64,000 bases of DNA from a bacterium (GTDB lineage: Bacteria > SM23-31 > JAUVVT01): the NCBI GenBank assembly GCA_030616165.1, contig JAUWXV010000001.1:23024-87023 (forward strand), written 5' to 3'. Positions within the stretch are counted from its first letter, which is position 1, and every line of letters starts with the position of its first letter. The notes beneath the pieces were generated by a model. It did not search any database and was not told the DNA's origin. It worked only from the letters and a program-made list of their open reading frames with translations. A program made the translations under genes and the position numbers. This document shows, one piece after another, positions 8,848 through 16,595 of this stretch.

Positions 8848-9735
8848 CTACCTAAAAACCAATAATTTTAATTCGAAAGTATAATCTCCCATTTTAATCT
8901 GGTCTTTAATAAAAATTTCTCTTTTCTTTCCGAGTTCCAGCTTTTCTTCATTCAAATATGTACCATTAATCCCAAGGGGCATGACAAATATCTTGTCATT
9001 TTCCATGATTAATTCAATATGCCTTCGAGAAATTTTATGGTCGGTGCTTTTAAGACAAATATCACATCTTTCACTTCTCCCAACAGTATAAACTCCATCC
9101 TCGAGGTCAATGTATTTTTCTTCATCATTATAAGAAATTTTCAAGATGTAAATCCTATTCTTGTCTTTATCAAAAGAGGTCTTGTTCTCTTGTATTATCT
9201 TTATTGCATCATCTGATATCAGCGGCAAAAACTTCCTTTCCGCGTTCAACAAAGGATTATTATCATTTTCCAGGTCAAATTTGTCCTCGATTAATGTCTG
9301 CTGTAATGAACTAACTCTCTCCGAAAATTTATTTTCTCCCGTTTTTAAGATACTTCTGTCCAGTGAACATTCAATATAAAATTCTCCCGGCTTTAAATCG
9401 TCATCTGATTGGATTTCTACATAAAAATGTTCTATATTACGATTATTCCATTCCTTAGAAAGATTGTATAATTCTTCTTCAAGTTCACTTTTCAGTATGT
9501 CTTCGATATCACGGCGCATATTTCTATCAAACTGGCTGAAAAATATCTCGAATCTATTCGGTATAACTACTTTTTTACCAATTTCATCGATGTTTTCTTC
9601 TATTGCACATTTTAGTTTTTGGGAAATCTTTGAAAATGGTATTTTTCTGCTTTTAGAAAATCCACTTTTATCGAAATTGGATAAATTAAGCAAAAAACTT
9701 TTGAATGCTTCAAAAAAATTATTTAATGTCATCAT
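8848..9735 (-). CDS. FhaA-like protein: DUF3662 domain plus C-terminal FHA domain
   Basis: 295 residues. The N-terminus (about 10-125) matches the DUF3662/FhaA-N pattern: IEENIDEIGKKVVIPNRFEI, two Asp-rich strands, then DDDLKPGEFYIEC. The C-terminal FHA domain (about 208-293) has VGRSERCDICL, SRRHIEL and GINGTYLNEEKL. In mycobacteria FhaA is phosphorylated by PknB and binds the MviN lipid II flippase complex, helping to control peptidoglycan synthesis. The same domain order in a locus with PBP, SEDS and kinase genes supports that kind of role here. It starts MM; the second Met is equally possible. It follows the MerR-like gene by 29 bases. Confidence 0.82.
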   Translation of the reverse strand: MMTLNNFFEAFKSFLLNLSNFDKSGFSKSRKIPFSKISQKLKCAIEENIDEIGKKVVIPNRFEIFFSQFDRNMRRDIEDILKSELEEELYNLSKEWNNRNIEHFYVEIQSDDDLKPGEFYIECSLDRSILKTGENKFSERVSSLQQTLIEDKFDLENDNNPLLNAERKFLPLISDDAIKIIQENKTSFDKDKNRIYILKISYNDEEKYIDLEDGVYTVGRSERCDICLKSTDHKISRRHIELIMENDKIFVMPLGINGTYLNEEKLELGKKREIFIKDQIKMGDYTFELKLLVFR

Positions 9736-9764
9736 AATTTCTCCAGGTTGTTTTTTTATAAATA

Positions 9765-9968
9765 TTATTGATTTTTTCTCATTTTTTCTTCAATTATCCT
9801 CTTGATTTCAGCAACATTTTCATCATTAAAAACCCTCCATCCCCTCCAATCCTTTTTTACTTTAGAAATCTTTCCCTCTTTTTCCCATGTAAATAGAGTC
9901 TTTTTGGTAACATCAAACATTTTACAGATTTCGTGAGCAGTGTATTTCTTCTTATGTGCTTTTTCCAT
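9765..9968 (-). CDS. Small MerR-type DNA-binding regulator
   Basis: 67 residues from the ATG at 9968, which has a strong RBS (AAGGAG, 8 bases upstream). YTAHEICKMFDVTKKTLFTWEKEGKI is a MerR-like winged helix, followed by GWRVFNDENVAEIKRII. There is no effector domain, so it resembles excisionase/HspR-size regulators. The open frame continues upstream to 10061 and would add a membrane-like N-terminus, but that start lies inside the -35 box of a near-consensus promoter, so it is not used. It is the first gene of the envelope cluster, and three 9-base iterons lie at its own transcription start, suggesting autoregulation and control of the cluster. Confidence 0.75.
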   Translation of the reverse strand: MEKAHKKKYTAHEICKMFDVTKKTLFTWEKEGKISKVKKDWRGWRVFNDENVAEIKRIIEEKMRKNQ

Positions 9969-10006
9969 TGATAAACTCCTTATATATAATAAAAATAATA
10001 TAATAA

Positions 10007-10033
10007 CTATAATTTCTATAATTACTATAGTAA
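10007..10033 (-). promoter_or_regulatory. Operator candidate: three 9-base direct repeats and a palindrome
   Basis: CTATAATT starts at 10007 and 10016 and CTATAGT at 10025, an exact 9-base spacing. The last unit is part of the perfect palindrome TTACTATAGTAA (10022-10033), which overlaps the -10 box. It is a likely binding site for the adjacent MerR-like protein. Confidence 0.55.
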
Positions 10034-10061
10034 ATATAATAATTAATTTTCTGTTTGTCAA
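10033..10061 (-). promoter_or_regulatory. Sigma70-type promoter of the MerR/FHA/PBP/kinase cluster
   Basis: On the minus strand TTGACA (10061-10056), 17 bases, TATATT (10038-10033). Transcription would start near 10025, about 60 bases before the ATG at 9968. Confidence 0.7.
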
Positions 10062-10149
10062 GGAAAAAATTAATTTTTTGTAAATTTTTTTAATTTAGTT
10101 TAATTTTACATTATGGCAGGAGATATTCACAGAATTTTTATTGTAATAT

Positions 10150-10176
10150 GTAGGGGCGGTTCTCGAACCGCCCTTA
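10150..10176. repeat. GTAGGGGC hairpin repeat
   Basis: GTAGGGGCGGTTC / GAACCGCCCTTA, two-base loop. Nearly the same as the copy at 6234. Confidence 0.75.
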
Positions 10177-10293
10177 TAAAAATTATATTATAATATTGTT
10201 TTGCTAATCATGGATTTGCTCACCAATTTTTTGGATTTTCCTTACCCGATTCCCATTCTAATGGACTATTAATGGGGCATTCGCGAATTAGGT

Positions 10294-10377
10294 GTAAGGA
10301 CGAAGCATTTAACTAAATAGTTTTCAAAAAATTTACAGCATAGACAAAAAAATGCTTCGCCCTTACTGATTTTGGTT
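10294..10377. repeat. Long-loop GTAAGGACGAAGCATT repeat
   Basis: Outer arms GTAAGGACGAAGCATT and AATGCTTCGCCCTTAC enclose about 50 bases that include AGTTTTCAAAAAATTTACAG and GCATAGACAAAAAA. The same element, in the opposite orientation, lies at 24965-25042; a decayed copy is at 63236-63300. Confidence 0.7.
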
Positions 10378-10384
10378 TCATTTA

Positions 10385-11824
10385 TTAGATATGGACAACC
10401 TTTATCCCTGCGAGCTCGCAGTATGCTTTGAATGGAATCTCCAGGTCGCTGTAAATAAAGAGCTGGTGGAATCCCTTCGTGTCACGGACATCAGGGACAC
10501 CGTCCACCTCAATCTCCATGGATGTACGGCAGCCACCTGCAGGTGGAGTATCGATATTGCGAAGTACCCGACCTGTGCCGAGAAGTATGGAATCTGGTCT
10601 GGTGAACTGCATTATTGTAATCTTTTGGCCAACGCGCCAGAGAACCTGTGGTGAGACTCCGAGTTCAGACTCATTATGGTTGCGGAGGATGAAGGGCTCG
10701 TGGGACCTGTTAAAACCGTCGAGTCTGGTGGGGCTGGTGCAATGGGCAGCCATCAGTGTATTATTGACTGTGTTAGGCGCGGGATCTTGCATGAAGCCTG
10801 GTCGGTCGAAGAGAAGGCTCGTGAGACGCTGGGATATGGTGTGGTTCACGCTGGCTTCGCAGGTCCCGACATAGCCTTCGTCGAGGAGCCGTAGCAAGGC
10901 TATGCAGGGTGGACACGGGATCTGGCGGTCACCAACCAAACCCAGGCAGTCCATTGAGATGCCATGGCAGTTCTCGGCTTCCATGATTCTGCGGGAAACA
11001 ATGTAATTCTTCGCTGCATTTATCCTGTCACCTCTGTTCGGCTCAACGATCCTCTCACTCCTGGATTCGTAGTAGTCGGCGATTGCTCGAATCTCTTCGG
11101 TTGTCTCCGTCTTTTTGAATTCCTCTGAAAAGCGGTTGCGGGGGATATAGTGAATCGTCGTGCCGATGGTATCGAGCTGCCGGTCATAAGTCTTATTGCC
11201 TCGCATGATGCATATGCGGGTGTGTTTCATCTGCCATATGGTATTGAGCATCCGCATAGCGAAGTTGAGCCAGCTGACATCCTGAGTGGCACCAACCGTG
11301 ACACCTGTGATATTTCGGGTTCCCTGGAGGTGTTGGGTAAAGGAAGTTCCCATCTGGCTGAACACAACCATCGGGATTTCTCCATGGTTCTCGGCAATGT
11401 GATTAATGTTACCCCAGGCTGGGTCGTTGAGGCTCATTGAGACAATCACGATGCCGTCTGGCGGAGCCTTCTCGAGGCTCTCGAGGAATGCGCTGATGGT
11501 ATTGGAATCATGCAGTGGCGCCTCGATTATCTCAAGGTCAATTCCAAACTTCTTGGCAGCATCTGTCAGCACCTTCGTATACTGAACCTGGTGACCTTTA
11601 ATGTCGAAGGAGGCTCCCGGCCAGCCCATCCAGTATTTCTCGACATCTGGACGAACAAATGCTGCCCGAACCAGAGGCTTCCTCGATGTCTTGACTTGCA
11701 CAGCTGAGTTCGGCGCGTCGAAATCGACAAATCCTCTATCCAAATTTATCTTTGGCAGTACTGCAGCTGCACTTACACCAGCAGTAAACTTCTTTAAAAC
11801 TTCTCTCCTTGTTATTTTCTTCAT
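10385..11824 (-). CDS. Tat-exported L-fucose/L-arabinose isomerase-like protein
   Basis: 479 residues. The N-terminus ITRREVLKKFTAGVSAAAVLP is a twin-arginine signal. The rest resembles the L-fucose isomerase superfamily: an N-terminal alpha/beta region (IVIVSMSLNDPAW; GVTVGATQDVSW), a central GDRINAAKNYIV segment, and a C-terminal region with GFMQDPAPNTVNNTLMAAHC, where AHC and nearby acidic residues match the metal/substrate site of FucI-like enzymes. Export of a sugar-isomerase-like protein is unusual; a sugar-binding or periplasmic isomerase role is inferred. Codons are clearly GC-richer than in its neighbours and it stands alone between repeat-rich gaps, suggesting transfer. Confidence 0.6.
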   Translation of the reverse strand: MKKITRREVLKKFTAGVSAAAVLPKINLDRGFVDFDAPNSAVQVKTSRKPLVRAAFVRPDVEKYWMGWPGASFDIKGHQVQYTKVLTDAAKKFGIDLEIIEAPLHDSNTISAFLESLEKAPPDGIVIVSMSLNDPAWGNINHIAENHGEIPMVVFSQMGTSFTQHLQGTRNITGVTVGATQDVSWLNFAMRMLNTIWQMKHTRICIMRGNKTYDRQLDTIGTTIHYIPRNRFSEEFKKTETTEEIRAIADYYESRSERIVEPNRGDRINAAKNYIVSRRIMEAENCHGISMDCLGLVGDRQIPCPPCIALLRLLDEGYVGTCEASVNHTISQRLTSLLFDRPGFMQDPAPNTVNNTLMAAHCTSPTRLDGFNRSHEPFILRNHNESELGVSPQVLWRVGQKITIMQFTRPDSILLGTGRVLRNIDTPPAGGCRTSMEIEVDGVPDVRDTKGFHQLFIYSDLEIPFKAYCELAGIKVVHI

Positions 11825-11968
11825 TTTAATTTTCCTTTCTATACTTTTATGAAATTATATTTTCTAACCTGAATAATTCATAAAATTCTTTATTTTATTA
11901 GGCATATTTTTGATATTATTAAAATTGCTATAGAATTACCTTAAAACAATGTTGAGTGTCGCTACTAT

Positions 11969-12080
11969 TGTCATCCTTAACCCTGTGCTGAACTTGATTC
12001 AGTATTGTTTCAGGATCTAATATTAAATCTGAAGATAGATTCCGAAGATCCTGAACATGTTTCAGGATCGGAATGACAGT
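11969..12080. repeat. Dispersed GTCAT repeat, double head-to-head copy
   Basis: A copy of the 6151 repeat (CCTGTGCTGAACTTGATTC, then TTTCAGGATCT) is followed within 40 bases by an inverted partner (AGATCCTGAACATGTTTCAG, GGAATGACAG), giving a large imperfect palindrome in the 476-base gap 11825-12300. The rest of the gap holds only the promoter at 12223. Confidence 0.65.
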
Positions 12081-12222
12081 CGGTGTTTCGGAATGATAAA
12101 AACAGGATTTACGAATAAATCAGGCTAATTAATAGAAATATTTTTTACAAGGTTATGTTAAAATATAAAAAAAATATTACAATTTTCAAAAATATTTTCT
12201 AAAATTAAAAAATATTTTTCTC

Positions 12223-12251
12223 TTGACAAAGATTTTAAAAAAGGGTAAATT
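12223..12251 (+). promoter_or_regulatory. Sigma70-type promoter for the Wzi-like gene
   Basis: TTGACA (12223-12228), 17 bases, TAAATT (12246-12251), about 45 bases before the TTG start at 12301. Confidence 0.65.
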
Positions 12252-12300
12252 CCTAACACATTGAAAGTATTTTATTTATGGTTAAACAATTAAAGATAAA

Positions 12301-13863
12301 TTGAAAAAGGTAATTTTTACAATTTTTTTATTTATAATAATTATCATCCCTATTAACGGGCAATACGTCAATCTACCAATTGACCATTGGGCATACCTTT
12401 TTCTTGATAGACTTGAAACAAAAGGTTTTATTGATAATCTCTATTACCGTTCAAAACCTTTTACTAGAAGCGAGTTTTCTGAGATAATAATTCAAATTTC
12501 TAAGAAAATAGAAAGTGGTATGATTCCACTTTCAGAAACAGATATGGCTCTTTTTGAAAAACTGAAAGGGGAATTCTTTGATGAGTTAAAAAATAAAAAT
12601 ATTGATATAAACTCCAAAGAAAGAGAACCGCACCTGTTTAGTTGGGGCGAAAAAAAGAGCATGTTGCATTATGACGGATATTTAATAGAAGATGCAAAGT
12701 ATCTTCCTCAAAATGAAAATTCCAATTATTCTTCAAGATTTACATTGGGTTCAATTATTAGAGGTGTAGTTGAGGATAAGATACACTTTTATCTTGACTT
12801 TAGAAACACCCTGATAAAAGGTGAAAAGGATTTGGAAAAAAATTACGACCCTTCGATGGGACCTCCCATTACTGTTGCTGGAAGAAACATTTACAGTGAT
12901 CAGGCAACTGCATATTTTGTTTATAAATTTTCGTGGTGTGAATTCTCTGTGGGAAGGGACAATTTTAACTGGGGACCGGGATATCGGGGAAGTCTGGCAC
13001 TTTCTAAAAACAGTGAAGTCATCGACATGTTCAGGATAAAAGTTGAATACAAACGATTTAAATTCATTGGGATGTCAGGTTTTTTGAATTCCGGATTGGG
13101 TAAAAAAAACATAGCCGCTCACAGAATAGAGGTCAGAATATTACCAAATTTAATACTTGGTGGAAATGAAACTGTTATTTATGGCAAAAGGGGACTTGAA
13201 CTTATATATGTCAATCCCATTATGCCGTATCATATAGCAGAACATTATCAGCAGGATAAAGATAATAATACTATGGGATTTGACCTCATCTATCTTCCTT
13301 TTAATAATATCAAGTTTTACTCTGAACTTTTCATCGATGATTTTAACTCATCAAAAAATCCTTTTAAATACTACGGTAATAAATTTGCATTTCTTACAGG
13401 ATTACATTGGACTGACCCGTTAAAAATAAAAGATACAGATTTCAGAGCAGAATACACAAGGATTGAACCTTATGTTTATACCCATACATATCCCATAAAC
13501 ATATACACCAACTACGACCGAATTATTGGACACTGGCTGGGTCCCAATTCAGATAACCTTTTCACAGAGTTCGCATACCAGTATAACCGGTATTTCAGAA
13601 TTACAGCATCATTCGAACAGTTCAGAAGGGGGGAGGGAGATGTTAATACACCACATAAGGACGAAGACGGAGAAGAAAAGCATTTTCTCAATGGAATTGT
13701 TGAAAACAAAAAATCTTTCCGCTTGGGATTTTCTTATGAAATCAAAAGGGATGTCTATATTTCTCTCGATTATAAAATCACCCAGACAAAAAATACTGAT
13801 AGAATCCTAAATAAAAATAATAGAAATAATGAATTATATTTTATTTTCTGGATTAATAGATAA
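12301..13863 (+). CDS. Capsule-assembly Wzi-like outer-membrane beta-barrel protein
   Basis: 520 residues with a signal peptide (KKVIFTIFLFIIIIIPINGQ). The N-terminal NLPIDHWAYLFLDRLETKGFI segment, the SVGRDNFNWGPGYRGSLALS motif and FMISGF-like strands (here FIGMSGFLNSGLG) match the Wzi/capsule-assembly beta-barrel family (PF14052-type). Wzi-like proteins sit in the outer membrane and help attach or organise surface polysaccharide. The C-terminus ends in an aromatic-rich strand (ELYFIFWINR), as expected for a barrel. The start is TTG; no in-frame ATG lies close upstream. Stands alone, with its own promoter. Confidence 0.75.
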   Translation: MKKVIFTIFLFIIIIIPINGQYVNLPIDHWAYLFLDRLETKGFIDNLYYRSKPFTRSEFSEIIIQISKKIESGMIPLSETDMALFEKLKGEFFDELKNKNIDINSKEREPHLFSWGEKKSMLHYDGYLIEDAKYLPQNENSNYSSRFTLGSIIRGVVEDKIHFYLDFRNTLIKGEKDLEKNYDPSMGPPITVAGRNIYSDQATAYFVYKFSWCEFSVGRDNFNWGPGYRGSLALSKNSEVIDMFRIKVEYKRFKFIGMSGFLNSGLGKKNIAAHRIEVRILPNLILGGNETVIYGKRGLELIYVNPIMPYHIAEHYQQDKDNNTMGFDLIYLPFNNIKFYSELFIDDFNSSKNPFKYYGNKFAFLTGLHWTDPLKIKDTDFRAEYTRIEPYVYTHTYPINIYTNYDRIIGHWLGPNSDNLFTEFAYQYNRYFRITASFEQFRRGEGDVNTPHKDEDGEEKHFLNGIVENKKSFRLGFSYEIKRDVYISLDYKITQTKNTDRILNKNNRNNELYFIFWINR

Positions 13864-14119
13864 ATTATTGTTTTCTTTGAGAAATTATAAGACAGATAGT
13901 TTGTCAAGCGAATTTAAATAAAGTTTTTGTTTTTGAAAAATGTAATTTTCATTATCAGATTCATCAGTAATATCCAAAACACAATGCCATTCAGTATTGA
14001 ACGTGATTATAAATTCATCCTTTATTTTCTTTTTTTAGTGCATAAATTTTTTTTATTATTTTCAATTACAGACCTATTTTAAAATAAACTTTTTAAAAAT
14101 TTGATTAAGAGGTTTTAAG

Positions 14120-16528
14120 ATGAAAAGAATAGTATTGTTATTCATTAATGTCTTATTTAGTATTCATTTTATAGTATTTCAGGTTTCTTTATTTGCAAGT
14201 GATGAATTTGCTACTGCTCTGCAAACTGACGAGTTGGAGATTCTGCAAGACACGAAACCTTTAACCTGGGAGGGTGACCTGTCGAAAAGAATGATGGACG
14301 GCGCCCATCGGTATATTGAGCGGAAAATCGACGAGTCAGTTACAGTCCGCCAGAAATACTGGAAGCGGGATCTCTCGTCACGAACTGCATATGAAAAATC
14401 CATCGAGCCGAACCGCAAGCGCTTCATGAAATGCATCGGTTTAGTGGGCGAGCGCGTGCCGGTTGTGATGCAGCGTCTTTGTGAAGATGCTAACCCAGAA
14501 CTGGTTGCCGATACGGATAAATATAGCGTGTATCAGGTTCGCTGGTCGGTGCTGGATGGAGTGTTTGGCGAGGGGCTTTTGCTCGAGCCGAAGGTCAAGC
14601 CTACTGCTTATGTCGTGGCAGTTCCCGACGCGGGTCAGACTCCCGAACAAATTGTCGGCTTGGCAAGCGGCGTACCGAAAGAAGCACAGTATGCACGCCG
14701 CCTTGCCGAAAACGGCTTCCAGGTCGTGGTGCCGGTGATTATCAGCAGGTCTTCGGATTTTTCCGGGCACCAGGACCAGACACACCGTGAATGGATTTAT
14801 CGCCAGGCGTTTCATATGGGCCGGCACATTATCGGCTACGAAATGCAGAAGGTGCTTGCAGTTGTGGACTGGTTCAAGAAAATAGCCGGAGAGGAGGCGA
14901 AGATAGGTGTTGTCGGATACGGTGAGGGAGGATTGATAGCGTTTTATGCCGCGGCAGTGGACACACGGATAGATGCAGCACTGGTCAGCGGTTATTTCCA
15001 ATCGCGTCAGGGTGTGTGGAATGAGCCGATATACCGTAATGTGTGGGCGCTGCTGCATGAGTTTGGAGATGCCGAAATCGCCACTCTGATTGCTCCACGT
15101 CCATTAGTAGTTGAATACAGCAGAGTGCCAGAGGTTGACGACTATGCAGAGAGGTTGCGGAGGAACCCTTATGTCACGAGTGGTTTTACTGTCGACGGGT
15201 ATAAGGGCCAACTGCGCACTCCGTCGTTTGAATCTGTCAGGGAGGAATTCAACCGAATTGACATACTGACGAAGCCGTCTTTTCAGCCGAAGAGCCTAAT
15301 CAGCGGCAAGAACGGCTCTACTGTGGCCCCCGGCTCGGTACAAGCGATGCGGGAATTTGCCCAATTGTTTGGAGTCCGATCGTCTATGACGCTGTCAATC
15401 GACCTGCCCATTGATCGCCGCAAGTCGCTCGATTCTGCCGAATTGCAACACCGGCAGCTCAAAGAGCTTGAATACCATGTGCAGCGGCTGATTCGCGATG
15501 CAGATTATGTCCGTGACCAATTCTTCATGTACAAGGTGATGCCCGAATTTGCAAAAAAGAGGTGGAGCACCGCACAGCGACACGAGACATATCCATCGCA
15601 GAAGTTCATAGAAGGAACAAAGGAGTACCGTCAATACTTCTGGGAGGAAGTGATAGGTAAGTTCGATGAGCCAATGCTTCCGATGAATCCGCGAGCAAGG
15701 AAAATTTATGACGAACCGAAATGGGCAGGCTACGAAGTGGTGCTGGACGTGTTTCCGGATGTGTTTGCCTGGGGCATCCTGCTGGTTCCGAAAGACCTGA
15801 AAGCCGGTGAGAAGCGACCATTGGTGGTATACCAGCACGGACGCAATGGTCTGCCCAGGAACTCCATCAAGGGAGGGCGGGAAGTTGCAGCGAAACTGGC
15901 TGACCGAGGATTTATCACCTTTTCACCGCACAACCTTTACCGTGGTGAGGATCGGTATCGCTTTCTTGACCGCAAGGCTAATGGAGTTAAGGCATCATTG
16001 TTTTCTTTCATCCTCGCTCAACACGAGCAGATTCTAAACTGGCTTGAAAAACTGCCGTTTGTGGATAGTAAGCGAGTAGGATTCTACGGGATTAGCTATG
16101 GGGGTGAGACGGCGGTGCGTGTGCCGCCGTTGCTTGAGCGATATTGTCTGTCAATCTGCTCAGCCGACTTTAACGACTGGGCGCGCAAGGTTGCCAGCAC
16201 TCACCCTCAAGGCAGATACAGTTTTATGTACACTATTGAATGGGAGATGCCGTACTTTGACATGGGCAGTACGTTCAACTATGCAGAGTTGGCATACCTG
16301 ATGGTGCCGCGTCCGTTCATGGTCGAGCGTGGCCACCACGACACTGTTGCACCTGATGAGTGGGTTGCTTATGAGTATGCAAAAGTGCGCTGGCTGTATG
16401 CACAACTGGGGCTTGCTGATAAAACAGAAATAGAATACTTTAACGGCGGACACGCCATTAACTTCAGCGGTACATTCAAGTTTCTGCACAAACACCTGAA
16501 CTGGCCGGAGCCTGCGGGGCAAGAATAA
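14120..16528 (+). CDS. Secreted double alpha/beta-hydrolase (acetyl xylan esterase/dienelactone hydrolase-like)
   Basis: 802 residues with a signal peptide (about 1-27). Two alpha/beta-hydrolase domains: residues about 140-370 and 520-800. The first has GYGEGG (266-271) at the nucleophile elbow, so Gly stands where Ser is expected in GxSxG; it still has a PRPLVVEY strand. The second has a complete set: GISYGGE with the Ser nucleophile, VERGHHDTVAPDEW for the acid and GGHAINFSG for the His. It is probably a periplasmic esterase acting on acylated carbohydrate, with the first domain structural. The mature part is GC-rich while the signal peptide codons are AT-rich like the host. RBS AGAGG precedes the ATG. 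Monocistronic. Confidence 0.7.
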   Translation: MKRIVLLFINVLFSIHFIVFQVSLFASDEFATALQTDELEILQDTKPLTWEGDLSKRMMDGAHRYIERKIDESVTVRQKYWKRDLSSRTAYEKSIEPNRKRFMKCIGLVGERVPVVMQRLCEDANPELVADTDKYSVYQVRWSVLDGVFGEGLLLEPKVKPTAYVVAVPDAGQTPEQIVGLASGVPKEAQYARRLAENGFQVVVPVIISRSSDFSGHQDQTHREWIYRQAFHMGRHIIGYEMQKVLAVVDWFKKIAGEEAKIGVVGYGEGGLIAFYAAAVDTRIDAALVSGYFQSRQGVWNEPIYRNVWALLHEFGDAEIATLIAPRPLVVEYSRVPEVDDYAERLRRNPYVTSGFTVDGYKGQLRTPSFESVREEFNRIDILTKPSFQPKSLISGKNGSTVAPGSVQAMREFAQLFGVRSSMTLSIDLPIDRRKSLDSAELQHRQLKELEYHVQRLIRDADYVRDQFFMYKVMPEFAKKRWSTAQRHETYPSQKFIEGTKEYRQYFWEEVIGKFDEPMLPMNPRARKIYDEPKWAGYEVVLDVFPDVFAWGILLVPKDLKAGEKRPLVVYQHGRNGLPRNSIKGGREVAAKLADRGFITFSPHNLYRGEDRYRFLDRKANGVKASLFSFILAQHEQILNWLEKLPFVDSKRVGFYGISYGGETAVRVPPLLERYCLSICSADFNDWARKVASTHPQGRYSFMYTIEWEMPYFDMGSTFNYAELAYLMVPRPFMVERGHHDTVAPDEWVAYEYAKVRWLYAQLGLADKTEIEYFNGGHAINFSGTFKFLHKHLNWPEPAGQE

Positions 16529-16595
16529 GAGGAAAAGGTATTTTTGATAAAATAATTTCACATTATCTCAATAGAACTACAATATTCTCTACATA

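Noticed and set aside
9969-10061. N-terminal membrane segment on the MerR-like protein
   Set aside because: The extension is the translation of AT-rich promoter and iterons; its start codon is within the -35 box, and a strong RBS sits before the internal ATG at 9968.
10391-11707. Several open frames on the plus strand opposite the Tat-exported isomerase-like gene
   Set aside because: They are antisense shadows of a GC-rich gene with clear domains; none has an RBS or recognisable motif.
14441-15838. Long frames (up to 205 codons) opposite the double hydrolase
   Set aside because: His/Cys/Arg-rich translations typical of antisense of GC-rich coding DNA; the plus-strand gene is unambiguous.
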